From: Nemophila menziesii
Taxonomy: Eukaryota > Streptophyta > Magnoliopsida > Boraginales > Hydrophyllaceae
NCBI GenBank assembly: GCA_029959085.1
Contig: JARWIR010000002.1
Coordinates: 60,442,154 to 60,506,153, forward strand
Direction of reading: 5' to 3'
Length of the DNA: 64,000 nt
Below the pieces are notes generated by a model. The model was not told where the DNA came from. It did not search any database and saw nothing but the letters and a program-made list of their open reading frames with translations. Each line of letters opens with the position of its first letter. The first letter of the stretch is position 1. This document shows, piece by piece, positions 11,129 through 22,829 of this stretch. The translations under genes were made by a program, and so were the position numbers.

Positions 11129-11759
11129 GATTGTCTACAAGGTATAAAGAAGGTTTTTGAAAAAGGAAAAGGTTTTTGAGCGAAAGTTGGGTGAATTGTA
11201 CTTAAGTGTCAATATCTTGCGATTTGAATTACACGTAGTGGAGTGAGGCAAGAACCAAGTCCAGTCAAGTGAACGTACTCTTGAACTTGACGTTCTTTAG
11301 TTGAGACCCCCACAACACATACTCAAACCCGTTAGATATATACAGATTCTGCGATGTTATCACAAGTGCCTTTTAGGCCATGCGCATACCTTGGTTCTCA
11401 TGAGTGCTCTAAAAAGATTTCTCTAGTCTTTTATAGAAAGCGGCCCCCACTTTCACACTCACATAGGTGATTTCAAGAATGTTTATACAACATAGACTAC
11501 GCCTCAAGGGTCTTGAAGTCATTAAGATCCTTAAAGCTCAACCTCATCATATGTCGGTGAGTTCATCAAGTCCTTCTCAATAGGACCACCACAAAGGGCT
11601 ATGAACATCATTAAGAGTTAAACTCAACCTCGAAATAATCATCGGTGAATTCATCAAGTCCGTCTCAATAGGACCACCACAAAGGGCTATGAATCATTAA
11701 GAGTCGAAACTCAACCTCATTTGCACTATTGTATGCCATAGGGATGGGTAAGTAGTGCA
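11129..11759 (-). other. 3' untranslated region of copia element
   Basis: Non-coding DNA between RNase H and the polypurine tract. It contains two imperfect tandem copies of an ~85-bp unit at about 11537-11622 and 11623-11710, sharing 'ttcatcaagtcc' and 'caataggaccaccacaaagg'. The related relic at 26640-27300 has about five such units. Confidence 0.7.
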
Positions 11760-12866
11760 TCACATGTCATCCATATGACCCCCATGAATGGGCTTAAGCC
11801 CCATCCCCCTCGACATTTCCATAACTACTCTCCTGGTTAGACCTTTAGTGAATGGATCAGCCAAATTTTTCTCGGAATTGACAAAGTCCAATGCTATCAC
11901 ACCATTCTTCAGTAACTGTTTCACTGAGCTATGTCTAATTCGAATGTCTCTCCGTTTTCCATTATAGGTGCTGTTATGAGCAACGCTGATAGCTGCTTGC
12001 GAGTCACAATGAAGAGAAACTGGCACAGCTTTATCTTCCCATAATGGTACATCTCCTAGGAGATTCCTCAACCATTCAGCCTCTTGTCTAGCCAACTCTA
12101 ACGCTATAAACTTGGATTCCATGGTTGACCATGCTATACAAGTTTGTTTAGAAGACTTTCAGGATATAGCTCCTCCACCTAAGGAAAACACATAACCACT
12201 AGTGGAGCTTACTTCATCATTATCTGATATCCAATTTGCATCACAATAGCCTTCTAGGACAGCATGGAACCTACTTTAGTGTATGCCTATATCCATAGTA
12301 CCTCTTAGATATTTGAATAATCTTTGAAGTGCAGCCCAATGTTCACTACTAGGGTTATGGGTATAGAGACTAAGTCTACTTACGGCATAGGCGATATCAG
12401 GTCGAGTGTAGTTCATTAAGAACATCACACTTCCTATTATCTTAGCATATTCAGTTTGAAATATTGCACTTCCCTTGTTCTTAGTCAAACGAATACTAGA
12501 TTCATACAAGGTTCTAGAGGGTATGACATCAAATGAGTTGAATCTCTTCAATAATTTCTCTACATAATGAGATTGACTAAGGGATATACCATTTTCATTT
12601 CTTAAGATCTTAACCCCTAGGATTACATCAGCTTCACCCATGTCCTTCATCTCGAATTTAGATGATAGAAAGTCCTTAGTCTCATTAATGACTTTAAGGT
12701 TAGTGCCAAAGATCAGCATGTCATCTACGTATAGACAGATGATCACACATTCAGATCCTATCACCTTCATGTATACACATGAGTCGGAAGTGTTGACTAT
12801 AAAGCCATCGTTAACTAAAGTACTATCTAATTTTTCGTACCATTGTTTGGGTGCTTGTTTCAAACC
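11760..12866 (-). pseudogene. Copia RT (second half) and RNase H
   Basis: This minus-strand frame contains QAPKQWYEKLD, the RT active-site motif LYVDDMLIFG, the connection (GSVMFLMNYTRPDIAYAVSR) and RNase H (DSQAAISVAHN, then RRDIRIRHSSVK, then NLADPFTKGL). Three stops interrupt one unbroken frame: TAA at 12867-12869 (after KKSL, where Tyr is expected), TAA at 12276-12278 (after DIGIH) and TGA at 12159-12161 (after GGAIS, where Trp is expected). There is no frameshift in this part. RT would copy the RNA inside particles and RNase H would remove the template. Confidence 0.93.
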
Positions 12867-14759
12867 TTATAGAGATTTCTTAAGTTTGCATAATTTGCTT
12901 TCTTGACCAGAAGCTACAAACCCTTCGGGTTGAACCATATATATCTCTTCATCTAAGTCTCCATTAAAAAACGCGGTCTTAACATCCATTTGATGTATAG
13001 TGAGTTTATGAATGGAAGCTAAAGCAATTAGAGTTCTTATGGTCGCTATTTTGGTCACTGGGGAATAGGTGTCAAAGTAATCTAGACCTTTCTTTTGAGT
13101 AAAGCCTCGGATTACAAGTCTAGCCTTAGATTTCTCTATGGAACCATCAGGTCTTAATTTTCTCTTAAAGATCCATTTGCTAGTAATTGGCTTACATCCC
13201 TTTGGTAAGTCAGTTAAGTCCCAAGTGTGGTTTGATCTAATAGATTCTATCTCGCTGTTTACCGCTTCTTTCCAGAAGCTAGCATCAATGGATCTCATAG
13301 CCTCATAGAAGGTCTTAGGTTCTTCCTCAAGAAGAAAACAAGAGACTAGTTCTTCACATAACATATCTATGTGAAAATCCCCAGTCAAGAAAGCAGTGAT
13401 AAAGTATGGTCCAAAACTAGACTCAGTCCTACGGCTTTTGCTTCTCCTAATTTCGTTATCAGGGTGTGGTCCTGAACTCGAAGAGGGTAGAGAAGCAGAC
13501 AAATTATCATTAATAGGTATATCAGTATTGACAGGTGAGTCATTACTGATAGATGAGGAGGAATTATGAACAATATTCCTTTTCAAAGGAAATATATGCT
13601 CAAAGAATTCAGCGTCTCTAGATTCACTAATAGTGTTATCAGCTAAGGACATAAATCTATAAGCTGCACTATTTTGGGCATATCCTATAAAGATAAAGTC
13701 TATGGTTTTAGGTCCAATGTTAACTCTCCTAAAGTCGGGTAAAACTACTTTAGCCAAACACCCCCACACTCGTAAAAATTTCAAGTTAGGTGGATAGCCT
13801 TTCCATAATTTGTAAGGGGTCTTATCAATATGTTTATGGGGTACTCGGTTTAATACATAACATGCAGATAAGACAGCTTCCCGCCACATGTTGGAAGGTA
13901 GGCCTGAACTAATTAACATGGCATTCATCATTTCCTTAAGGGATCTATTTTTCCTTTCAGCTTTTCCATTTTGTTGGGGTGTATAAGGGGCAGTAAGTTC
14001 ATGAATAATTCCACTACGTTCACAAAATTCTTTAAGTGTGTTAGAACTATATTCTCCTCCCCTATCGGACCTAAGTCTTTTAATCTTTCTATCTAATTGG
14101 TTTTCAACCTCAGCCTTATATTTTAAAAAGGTGGATTCTGCTTCATCCTTAGACTTTAGAAGGTATACTTTGGTGAACCTAGAGTAGTCATCTACAAAGG
14201 TCATATAATAAAGTTTTCCTCCTCTACTAGCAGTAGTTTTAAAATCAGCTAAGTAAGAATGCACTAGTTCTAAAAGTTGAGTTTCTCTAGTGGTCACATT
14301 TTTAAAGGGTTTCTTAGCGTGTTTAGCCTCTACACATATTTGACACTTAAATAAATCATCATTATAGTTTCCGGGTATTAGTCCATGAGTTTTAAGTCTT
14401 TTAATAGAAGAAACATTTAAGTGTCCTAATCTAGCGTGCCACATATCTAGAGATTCAACTATATAAGCAGAAGTAGATGCATTCTCATTAAAAGCAGAAA
14501 GAACATTAAGTACAAATAGTCCACCATTAAGGTAACCTTTTCCTACAAAGTCACCATTCCTAGAAATTATTATTTTCCCACCCTCGAAAACAAGTTTAAG
14601 TCCAGCTTTGTTTAGAAGAGACCCCGAGACTAAATTTCTACGAAGCGTGGGGACATACAAAACATCATTAAGGGCTAAGGTCTTGCCAGAGGTAAGTTTA
14701 AGACTCACCTTCCCTTGGCAAGGACGCCCGCAGTTGTAGAATTTCCCATGTATGCGCAT
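12867..14759 (-). pseudogene. Copia integrase and RT N-terminal half
   Basis: This minus-strand frame of 630 codons starts in the protease/GAG-pre-integrase linker (SLLNKAGLKLVFEGGK, MWHARLGHLNVSS). It goes through the integrase zinc finger (CQICVEAKHAKKPF) and the catalytic core (Asp in FVDDYSRFTKVY, Asp in RLRSDRGGEYSS, Glu in QNGKAERKNRSLKEM) to the first half of RT (WDLTDLPKGCKPI, YFDTYSPVTKIATIR, HQMDVKTAFFNGDL). The first Met at 14759 is an accident of a frameshift. The natural upstream frame is the gag-protease stretch, lost through an apparent one-base deletion near 14708-14712. It ends at TAA 12867-12869. Confidence 0.93.
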
Positions 14760-15400
14760 TCCCCATTAGCTACATCTTCAAACCCTTGGAATAACTCTTT
14801 GTTGGCGCAGAAGTGTCTTGAAGCTCCAGTGTCGAGAATCCATTCGGCCTTGTTCTCTACCAGATTAGTTTCGACCATTACCGCGGCAATTACCTCTTCA
14901 GTTTCAGTCAAGTTTGCGCGAGAGGGGTTGTTGGATTTGAACCTATCGTTGCATTGGTATGCCTTGTGTCCTTCCTTCCCACAAACGTAGCAGGTTGCCT
15001 TGTTTTTCTGAATATTACCAGTAGGTTTAAAGTTGTTACCTCCGGATTTGTTAAATTTACCCTTCGATTTGTTGTTCTTATTCTGACCATGAAATTTCCC
15101 TTTACCCTTAAAACCTTCTTTGTTACCATACCCAGAAGTCTCGACCAAGTTTGCTTTCGAAGAATAATGAGGTAGAGACTCAGACTTATCTTTGAGGCGA
15201 TTAGCTTCTTCGATTCTCATGTGGCTGATTAACTCTTGGATTGTCATATCTTTTTTCTTATGTTTTAGGTGGTTGCGGTAGTCACTCCAAGATGGTGGGA
15301 ATTTCTCAAGTAACACGTTAGCTTGTAAAATCTCACACATTTTCATTCCCTCGGATACAATTTCGGCACAAAGGTTTTCGTAAATGTGAACTTGTTCCAT
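14705..15400 (-). pseudogene. Copia gag C-terminal part and protease
   Basis: This minus-strand frame encodes the UBN2-type gag segment (IYENLCAEIVSEGMKM, MTIQELISHMRIEEANR), a basic Asn/Lys-rich linker, a CCHC zinc knuckle (CYVCGKEGHKAYQC, about 14951-14992) and the aspartic protease active site WILDTGASRHFC (about 14810-14850). It ends prematurely at GVLAKGR, where one base appears to be missing; the next frame continues the protease. Gag packages the RNA and the protease cuts the polyprotein. Confidence 0.92.
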
Positions 15401-15811
15401 TATAGGTTTTTGGTCGGTGATTGAAAATTTGAGCCAGTTTTCCTACCACATATTTTTTCTTACCGGAGTCGTCACCTCCGTATTTAGTATGTAAACGGTC
15501 CCAAATAGTTTTTGAAGATTTTTCGTTTACAAATAAATCAAACAAGGGGTTCGACATATGGTTTAAAAGGTGACCCCTAGTTAGTTTATTTGCCTTGTCA
15601 TATTTTAAAATCTTAGAGGATATAGTAGAATCCGCATAACAGTTGAAACAGGAGAGTTTTCAAGTAGTACGAAATCAACTTCTAGTTGTTCAAAGAAAAT
15701 AAGAAGTTTTTGGGACCAACCTTTAAAATTAGAACCATCTAGAGGTTCGAGTTTTGACATATCGAGTAAGGATTTCAAAGTAGTAGTTAAAGCCGTAGAA
15801 GAGGAAGCCAT
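15333..15811 (-). pseudogene. Copia gag N-terminal part, frameshifted
   Basis: The gag start is ATG 15811 (MASSSTALTTTLKSLLDMSK), followed by LEPLDGSNFKGWSQKLLIF, the standard N-terminal gag motif of this group. Two frameshifts follow: one near 15640, after which the sense continues as KYDKANKLTRGHLLNHMSN, and one near 15440 after KKKYVVGK, where one extra base is likely. The ATG lies only 36 bases from the inner end of the 5' LTR, a very short leader. Confidence 0.85.
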
Positions 15812-15847
15812 TACAGAATAGTTATTAAAAAAAATTCGTTCTTAAAT

Positions 15848-16843
15848 TGTTGGTTAAATATAAAAAGCTACTGTAATGGTATTTAAAATTTTCGGTAAAG
15901 AAACTTTAATTACTAATTACGAAATGAAATACGGAAAGTAAAAGACTGAAATGAAATACGGAAAGTAAAAGACGAAAGTAAAAGCGAAAGTTAAAAACGA
16001 ACCCGATTAATGAAGGTAATAATCGGAGCTGAGAAAACAAAGATAAAACCCGTAGTGCCGTGGAAGAGCCACTGCCTTAAGAACGAAATTCCAGGACAGC
16101 CGAGATGCTACACTGTTTTCCGAACGTTCCCCAAGGATTAAACACTACTACCCTACTCTCGTGTGCACTCACAATCGTAGGTTGGAATCTGTATATTATG
16201 ATTTCGCTCAAAAACAGAAGTGAAGAAGAGAGAATAATAGCTGCTGTGGTTTTCGTAAGTGTTTATTGCTGCTGTAAAGTTGGTGTGTAAAATGACGAGA
16301 GGAACAGCTCTATTTATAGAAGAAAATATAGCCAGTACACTAGCCGTTAAGGCTTGGTCGTGGCTGTTCATCATGCCAAGAATTTAGGAGCTGTTACAAC
16401 CAAGGAGCCATTGTGTTGATATAGCGTGGGTAAATAAAAACGTGGAGGAATGAGTCAAACGTATACAAAGTCTTCATCAAAATAAAAAATAAAAGCTGGT
16501 TATAAAACTAGTTTATTTTTATTTTTTAATTCCCCAAGACCCAAGACCCAAGACCCAAGACCTATGACCCAGGACCCGGACCCGGGCCTGGCTCGGGCCG
16601 GGTGGGTGGTGGCGGTGCGCGCGTGTGGGCTTCCCCATTATCTCTTAGTGTGCATGGGTGTTAGTTCTTTGGGAGCTAATGATACCACAAAGGTAATAAA
16701 TGTTTCTCACCACTTATGAACTACCGATGTGGGAAACTAGTATAAAGTCTTTCCCGCTTCCCCACTACACCACTCAACACGTTTGACAATAAAACTTCCC
16801 ACCACATGCTATATTCCATTGTGGACAATAAATGAGTCTAACA
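15848..16843 (-). repeat. 5' LTR of copia element
   Basis: 996 bp, starting TGTTAGACTC at 16843 and ending CCAACA at 15848 on the minus strand. It differs from the left LTR mainly by point changes and one 'gacccaa' copy-number change near 16550. Confidence 0.93.
16308..16321 (-). promoter_or_regulatory. TATA box of copia 5' LTR
   Basis: TCTATAAATAGAGC on the minus strand, a textbook plant TATA box. Transcription would start about 30 bases further along the minus strand, near 16280, and run into gag. Confidence 0.65.
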
Positions 16844-16848
16844 TTTTC
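16844..16848. repeat. Target-site duplication, right (TTTTC)
   Basis: Matches 10121-10125 and fixes the right end of the copia element. Confidence 0.85.
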
Positions 16849-17103
16849 TTTTCGTTACATACATCGCTCTCGACAATACAAAAAAAAATTGCATGACTAA
16901 AGATAAATAAATAAATATAAGATATATCTAATGGTTCGAAAATATATAAGAGAATCAATACATTTCAGACCATCGATTCAAATCAAACAATCTAAACCAT
17001 TAATTGAGATTGATCTAAAGGTCAAAAATCATAGAAAACATATCCGACAGTTAAAAAAAATGGAGACTAATAAGAGAACTTTTACGCAGTTGGCCCTTCT
17101 CCC

Positions 17104-17104
<1 letters not shown>

Positions 17105-17183
<79 letters not shown>

Positions 17184-17196
17184 TATACATATATAT
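17105..17196. repeat. (TA)n microsatellite
   Basis: About 90 bases of nearly pure TA with a few C interruptions near its right end. The flanking stretch 16849-17104 is AT-rich with no recognised gene. The microsatellite sits at the left edge of duplicated segment A. Confidence 0.95.
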
Positions 17197-17654
17197 CATG
17201 CCTGGAGAAGATGGAATTTGATCTTGCAAGTTTCATTGTTTCATCAACTTCTACTTCATGTTATGATTTGTTTGTTGATGTTCAAATACATTTCGTGTGG
17301 TGAATGAACTATTGCATATTTTGTACTTTTAAATAAAAATTTGAAAAGATGAAACTATGACCTACTTTCTATAACTAAAAGATGAAAAGTTAAGATTCAA
17401 AATTATTATTTTACTTCTCTTAGAGTCAACCAGCTTGTTTAGTTAGTGAGAGAGATAAATCTTAAATTTCAGAATTTTTGTTTTTCCATGACAATGATTA
17501 TTGACATATAAAATAATCTTCTTACATAATCATATATTACAATAGTTATCATATGATAATCCGGTGAGCATCCAGTTGTCATCAAAGAATAATATGTGAA
17601 CATTTTACATTTAAACACTTTCAATAAACAAAATTACATTTGACTATTTTACAA

Positions 17655-17895
17655 GAAATGACATGATACATTATGGTTTGTGATTGTCAATGTTGCTTGC
17701 AATATACAATGGTCTGCAATTTTCACTTTTTGGGTCCTTCCAAAGGCCAGAAATATGGCTTCTTCTGTGGCATCTTTTGAAAGGCTTCCTTCTGTTCAAA
17801 GGGTTGTATTTTTCACAAATGGAAATTTTTCAGGTTGTTTTTTGTCAGGGAGAACCTTAAAGCAATACAATACAAGTATTAATCGACGACTTAAA
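17655..17895. pseudogene. Unidentified exon-like piece, copy A
   Basis: A stretch conserved with 28550-28780 in copy B. The plus strand is open (ASSVASFERL, FTNGNFSGCFLSGRTL). The minus strand in both copies reads as a plausible peptide with a stop at the same place (DKKQPEKFPFVKN here, GKKQPEKLSFVNN in copy B; then LSKDATEEAIFLAFG). The minus reading seems slightly better because substitutions look conservative. I do not recognise the family. Confidence 0.35.
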
Positions 17896-18030
17896 AGAAA
17901 AGATTACAAAATAGCTTATTTTTTTATATTAGACAAATATTTTATTTTAAATGTGAATTAAATGTTACTATTCATGATTTTACAAGTATCTAAAATAGAG
18001 TTTACTAAATAACTTACACTAGGTTGTTTT

Positions 18031-18161
18031 ACAGGTGTAGATCCATGATCAATGCTAGTTTTTCCACATGTTTTTTCATCCTTAGCCTTGATGATAATTA
18101 CCATGTAGCCTTTTCATTTACGTCCCATTCTCTAAAGTTAGGCAATGGTCGAACCTTTTCC
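18031..18161 (-). pseudogene. NOI/RIN4-type domain fragment, copy A
   Basis: The minus strand reads EKVRPLPNFREWDVNEKA, then a stop, then after a frame change KDEKTCGKTS. Plant NOI (nitrate-induced) proteins, the family of the immune regulator RIN4, carry RPLPKFGEWDVN, and further on NKARDEKKTGGK. The match is short but specific. In intact members the motif binds or is cleaved in immune signalling at the plasma membrane; this copy cannot make it. Copy B has a shorter version at 28911-28989 that lacks the middle part. Confidence 0.6.
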
Positions 18162-18394
18162 TATAAAAATTGAATATATTATACAACATGTTTTCATAAC
18201 TAAACACGTATTGTTCTTAAGCCTTTTTTGTTGTTTTCACTTAAGCTCGTCATATTTCATTAGGAGGGTATGAGGTTGTTTCGAGAAAAGTTTATTTGTA
18301 TATTTAAAATATTAAATAACAATTAAGAGAAACAAAAATAATCAAATATTGTTTATATATTTAATACTTTAATTGTATCAATTTATGTTAAGGT

Positions 18395-19345
18395 GTTGAG
18401 ATTGATATTTATACCTTTCCATCTGTTTTGAGTGCTTGTACAAAGGGGAAGGATATTAGAGGGTGTATAGACATATTTGTCAATTGAATTAAAGGGTTTT
18501 TAAAGCAATGCACTTGTGTTGAATTATTTGATTCATTTTTATGCACAGTGTGGTAAGTTGGATAAATGGAAGAAAGTGTTTGATAAAATGTTTGAGAAAA
18601 TGTTGTTTCTTGGACTAGTTTGATATGTGGGTAACCTAGGCAGGGTCAACTTAAGGAGGCAGTTAAGTTTTTTCTTTTGAGATGGTTATGTAGGGTATTA
18701 TGCCTAATTAAATGACTTTAGTGTGTGTGATTTCAGATTGTGCAAAGTTACGGGATCTTGAGTTAGGGGATCTTGAGTTAGGGAAAACAGTGTGTGATAT
18801 AGTTGGGGAGTCAGGGGTGAATCTATATACTGTTATAGTGAATACACTTTTCGATGTGTATATGAGAGGAAGTTGGTTACTCATAATATATTTATTTCGA
18901 ATTTGTGTGCACCTAAAGATGAAAATGGATGCATTTTTTACCTTGAAAGATATGGTGAAACAAGGACATAAACCAGATAGAGTTACCATTCTATCCGCTA
19001 TTTCAGCTTGTGCGACATTGGGTGATAACTGCTATGAAAAGCATTTTAATGCTTGTGTTTGGAGAAATGAATTGGATTGTTCAAATACTATTAGTATTGT
19101 ATTTATTGATATGTATATGAAGTGTGGGAAGAAATATTGGGCTTCTAATGTATTCGATAGAATGTCAGAGATAAGGCCTTAGTCTCATGGATTCAGTGAT
19201 TGTTGGGTTAGTTAGGAATGATGATGTGGAGTTAGCTTAGGGCATGTGTAACGAGATGCTAGAGAGTATCTTCTTTCGTGCAAAGAAGCTTGTTTGAGTA
19301 CGCGATTCAGTTAATTCGTATTATGCAAAGAAAGGAGATAAAAGT
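18395..19345 (+). pseudogene. Pentatricopeptide-repeat gene relic, copy A
   Basis: The plus strand shows degenerate PPR repeats spread over three frames: FPSVLSACTKGKDI (18416), IHFYAQCGKLDKWKKVFDKM, VCVISDCAKL...LELGKTVCDIVGESGVN, then the longest open part at 18712-19182 with DMVKQGHKPDRVTILSAISA and DMYMKCGKKYWASNVFDRM. The order of 31-36-residue repeats fits a PLS-class PPR protein. Intact members bind RNA in chloroplasts or mitochondria. From memory it resembles the Arabidopsis At3g22690 group, which needs a search to confirm. N- and C-terminal parts are missing, and stops and frameshifts exclude function. Confidence 0.8.
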
Positions 19346-20381
19346 GAATGAGATAACTACGGTGAATGTTCCAGTTCAAGCTTGGTTGAAGTAGGCGGAA
19401 TGGTTCTGATTCACATCAAGAGAAAACTTTCACCACTTTAATGCTAAACTTTTATTATTAAACAATAATAAATATATACACATAATTAAAAGGTTAGGTA
19501 GGATATTCTAATCAATTCCACCAAATTCTTACTCCTACTAATAAACGCAAAAGTAGGTCGAGATTATTCAATTAGCCAATATGATTGGTTGTGAGGCCTT
19601 CATTAGTCATATAACTTCTGAAAAATTGAAAGTGGCGCAATTTTTGCATTCTTGAAATAACACATGCCTTCTCATTATACTAGTATAGAACGGTGGTCTT
19701 GATATCCAACTCCGTGAGTGTTGAGTGAGAATAAAGTCAATAATGGGCACGAACTAGCAATATCTATTATAGGTTGGATTGATTGGTCATTAAATGACGG
19801 GTGGATAAGGGGAAACTCTTCTAAGAGGGGAAATTCTTCACTGCTTCACTTAAAGCCTCATTGAAATTTTCATAATACCCATTAAGTTGAAGACTTCTCA
19901 ACTTAGGTGATCTGTCAAACCAGATACAAGATTATTACATTAACACATCAGTATAACCATTATAAAACCTATTACAAAAAGTATAACTCATATTTTAACT
20001 CTAAGAAGCTCTTACTCTTTATTATATTAGATAGTGTAACGAATACTTAGAAATGCCCACATTTCCACATTTCTACACTGTCAAGATATACACATATGTC
20101 TAGTGTAATTGTACATACATATAGAAGCGGAACCATGTATAGTTGAAGGGGAAGGGGTGGAGGCTTGGCCACCCTTGATTTGTCAAATAAATAAATAAAT
20201 TACTTTAATTTAAAATATTAATTTATTATAAAGTCAATGGCCCATCTAAAAATTTTAATCTCTTCTTTTTATGTGTTGTAGTATAACTAAAAATTAAGCA
20301 TAAAGTTCTTGGTATAGATAATTCTAGTAAAAAATATATAAACATACAAAGTCTCCTAGTATGTAACTCAAACATTACCGT
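19346..20381. other. Non-coding part of copy A
   Basis: No gene seen. It aligns with about 30180-30930 in copy B. Copy A has an extra stretch of about 250 bases (20060-20350) with no recognisable feature. Confidence 0.5.
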
Positions 20382-20690
20382 TTAGGAAATATAATCAATT
20401 AGCTCATCGTCGGCTACAACTTCAATATTAGTCAATTCTCGTGTGCTAAGATCCATTGTTTCACAAGGCAGCTTCCTTACTTGGAGGATATCCTTTGCAC
20501 CACGACTCCCCTTATTTTCATTTTGACTCTTGGTACCTCCAATGATGATGATTTTGATGAAGCGCCACATAGCCTTATTTTTTCATATATTAAGTCACGT
20601 TGCATAAATTTACCACATGTCTTTTTTTCATTCCTGGTTTTGTTGAAAATCACCATCTTTGGTAATGGTCGACTCTTTTCCTGTAAAAGA
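20382..20690 (-). pseudogene. Second NOI-like fragment with possible intron borders, copy A
   Basis: On the minus strand a good splice acceptor (cttttacag) ends at 20681. It is followed by EKSRPLPK, then VIFNKTRNEKKTCGKF. This matches the two ends of the NOI motif (RPLPK ... VIFNKARDEKKTGGK) with about 15 residues between them missing. Downstream, two overlapping frames stay open to 20382 (one ending VADDELIDYIS), but no family is evident. Copy B has the same piece at 31145-31230, where the acceptor reads ttaaag, so it is broken. The direction fits the fragment at 18031-18161, so both may come from one gene or a small cluster on the minus strand. Confidence 0.5.
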
Positions 20691-21039
20691 TGCATATATA
20701 AAAAACATGTTTTCATAGCTAAGTATTTATTAAACTTACACACGATTTGATGTGTACATTTACTACATGGCGTTTAACTAATAATTAATAAGCGGAGGAC
20801 ATCTAATTAAGGGTGTATATTAGATCTAAGGTACAGTTTAGATCCTATCAATCTCAATTAGTTCATCTTCTTTTGGAAAGAGGGGCTACAAATTTAATGT
20901 GCTCCACGTAGGTTAAACATAATAGTCGATAACTGAGAATGTATTACATTTATTAATGACTACATACATATTTGACATCCAATAATTCTAACTATGCCAA
21001 GGAAAATATAAGTAAGGTAGAGCTAGAGAAAAATATATA

Positions 21040-21720
21040 GCAATATTACATTCTAGTGTTTTAAAATATTTGAATAAACAACGCTTAGTGTTTTAAATTA
21101 ATTGAATAAACAACGCTTAGTGTTTTAAAATAATTTGATAAAAACGCATACAATTTGATTACTTAGTGCTTAGCTTTATAAACATATTTCTAGAATGTAC
21201 TCATATACAACTCTTTTTTAAATGATTTTCTTACATAATGAGTTTATATTACTCAGTAATTTGTGTTAAAACTCAAATAACGTATATTACTCATTACTTA
21301 GAGGGTTTATTACTCAGAAATTTTACGTTTATTCAGGAATTTCATGTTAACACTTAGAGAATATGTAATACTCAGTATATACCTATTGCTCAGATTCCTA
21401 ATTGAATACTTAGAGATCTGTTGCAGTATGTAGTACTCACAGAAGTTTATTACTCGGTAATTTTACATATTCCATGTAGTCATTGATTTACCCAGTAATT
21501 TTGTACTTAGTGATATGGTATTACTTAGGGTCTTAGTATATACCTTTTACTCAAAGACGGAGAACCTACCTTCTACTCATATGATGAGTATCTGGGTACC
21601 ACTTAGTACCTGCACACATAGCCTCCGGATTGTTTTGTTACTCAATTATTTTGCATATTAGGTATACCCGATAATTTATTAGGTTAAGTTAATCTTTGGT
21701 ACACTAAATATAGCAAATTT
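21040..21720. repeat. Degenerate 'ttactcagtaattt' repeat region, copy A
   Basis: Short motifs such as 'tactcagtaattt', 'gtgttaaaactcag' and 'acaacgcttagtgtttt' recur many times at irregular spacing. The last occurs three times in about 90 bases near 21060-21130. Copy B has the same at 33135-33960. This looks like decayed low-order tandem repetition. No gene is recognised. Confidence 0.55.
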
Positions 21721-21761
21721 ACCGAGGGTCTAAATAAGTAGTTCTAATCTTTTTTATTACT

Positions 21762-22060
21762 TTGAATTTTTGTTATGTGCGTTTATCGTTGTTTCAAACG
21801 CCCAAAGACGTACAATACATATGTGGTTTAGAAGGGTTGTTCGAGTTCATGAAAAAACTAGGATTGACACGGAATTTTTTTTCCGACTTCAGTATGGCGC
21901 CTATCAATCTAATGTGGCATGCCTTATATGTGAGACGCAATACGTATAAGCACTTTAAGAAGTGTGATAGAGTACTAAAAGAAGTAATAGAATATTTTTC
22001 AACCGAATCCGGAGACTTTAAAACTAGAGGTAAGAAGTGTGGATCACCCTAACAGAGATC
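21762..22060 (+). pseudogene. Unidentified conserved coding relic, copy A
   Basis: An open plus-strand stretch includes TPKDVQYICGLEGLFEFMKK, then NLMWHALYVRRNTYKHFKK and DRVLKEVIEYF, ending GKKCGSP. Copy B (33990-34240) keeps the same peptide with mostly conservative changes (FELMKKLGLT-like against FKLMKKLGLT; HFKKSDRVLK), which suggests former coding constraint. After it, copy B stays readable in pieces (EARENFVKLMSILT). The upstream 'Met' is not a convincing start. I do not recognise the protein family. It may be the 3' exons of a lost host gene. Confidence 0.45.
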
Positions 22061-22829
22061 ACAATTCGTGAAAAGAATTGGCATTGTTTTATAGAGAGAA
22101 TTTTGCCAAACTAATGTCAATATTGACACACGATACTTTATGCTTCACAAAATGTTATTATAAAGTAAAGCACTGGCATGCGCTTGTATGCGAGAACCTT
22201 ATATGAGTTTAAGACATATAATTTGGCCTAGGAAAATCAACAGTTCATGATAAAATCATTAAGAATCCACAAGGATGTGAATCCATGATAGGTTGCATTT
22301 ATGTGCTTCTAGTAAGTATCTTATAACCTTAACTAAATCAATTTATAATATCTTATTTAATACTAGTAGTTTCAAAATGTTGTGAATAAAGCCTTGGTTT
22401 TTCAATGTGAAGTCAAGCCTTTATGATGACATTGTCAAAACTATGTGTGTTGTATCTTACCGCCTAATATTCTCGAATATGTAGGTAGGAACTAGTGATA
22501 CAGTGAATAAAGTCACAGGATGGACAATTTACGACAAATAAAATAAGTATAAAAGAATTTGTTCAGATCAATACAAAGCATACACTGCAAAAGTACGAGG
22601 AATCTATATAAGGTAAAGTAATCTAATAACCATGTATTTTAAAAAAGGATCAATTCAACTCAAGACTCTAACCATGATAGAGATTGATAAAAAAAGTTCC
22701 CTAAGTTACACTCAAGCGTATTTTTGTCGTATATGATTAAATCTTTTCTTACGATTCGTCATGTCTTCTGAGGTGTGATATAAAATCAACAATCACAAGA
22801 TTGACTTCTCGCAAGTGTACGAGTCATCA
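22061..22829. other. Tail of copy A and unassigned DNA
   Basis: Up to about 22405 it aligns with 34380-34745. Beyond that I see no feature except a short open run (DTVNKVTGWTIYDK, near 22500) that might be another exon scrap. Confidence 0.4.

Larger units (their letters stand above)
10126..16843 (-). mobile_element. Complete Ty1/copia element
   Basis: A 6718-bp LTR retrotransposon on the minus strand: 5' LTR 15848-16843, gag, protease, integrase, reverse transcriptase, RNase H, polypurine tract, 3' LTR 10126-11114. The domain order (integrase before RT) defines copia. TTTTC duplications flank it. The LTRs look about 97% alike where compared, so the insertion is fairly young. Coding is broken by three in-frame stops in pol and several single-base frameshifts in gag, so it is not autonomous. 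The left LTR starts TATTGG where the right has TGTTGG, a G-to-A change in the terminal TG. Confidence 0.95.
17190..22405 (+). repeat. Segmental duplication, copy A
   Basis: This segment aligns in the same order and orientation with 28045-34745. Shared landmarks are the 'catcaactctacttcatgtta'-like start, the exon-like piece at 17.7 kb, the NOI-like pieces, the PPR relic, the 'tactcagtaattt' region and the unidentified coding relic at 21.8 kb. Many substitutions and indels show the duplication is old. Copy A lacks about 1.5 kb present in copy B (31610-33130). Confidence 0.85.

Noticed and set aside
16931..17236. Open frames across the TA microsatellite
   Set aside because: An IY repeat from (TA)n, with unrelated flanks.
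17190..22405. Helitron carrying captured gene pieces
   Set aside because: The gene mix would fit, but I found no 5' TC / 3' CTRR hairpin ends and no Rep/helicase motif.
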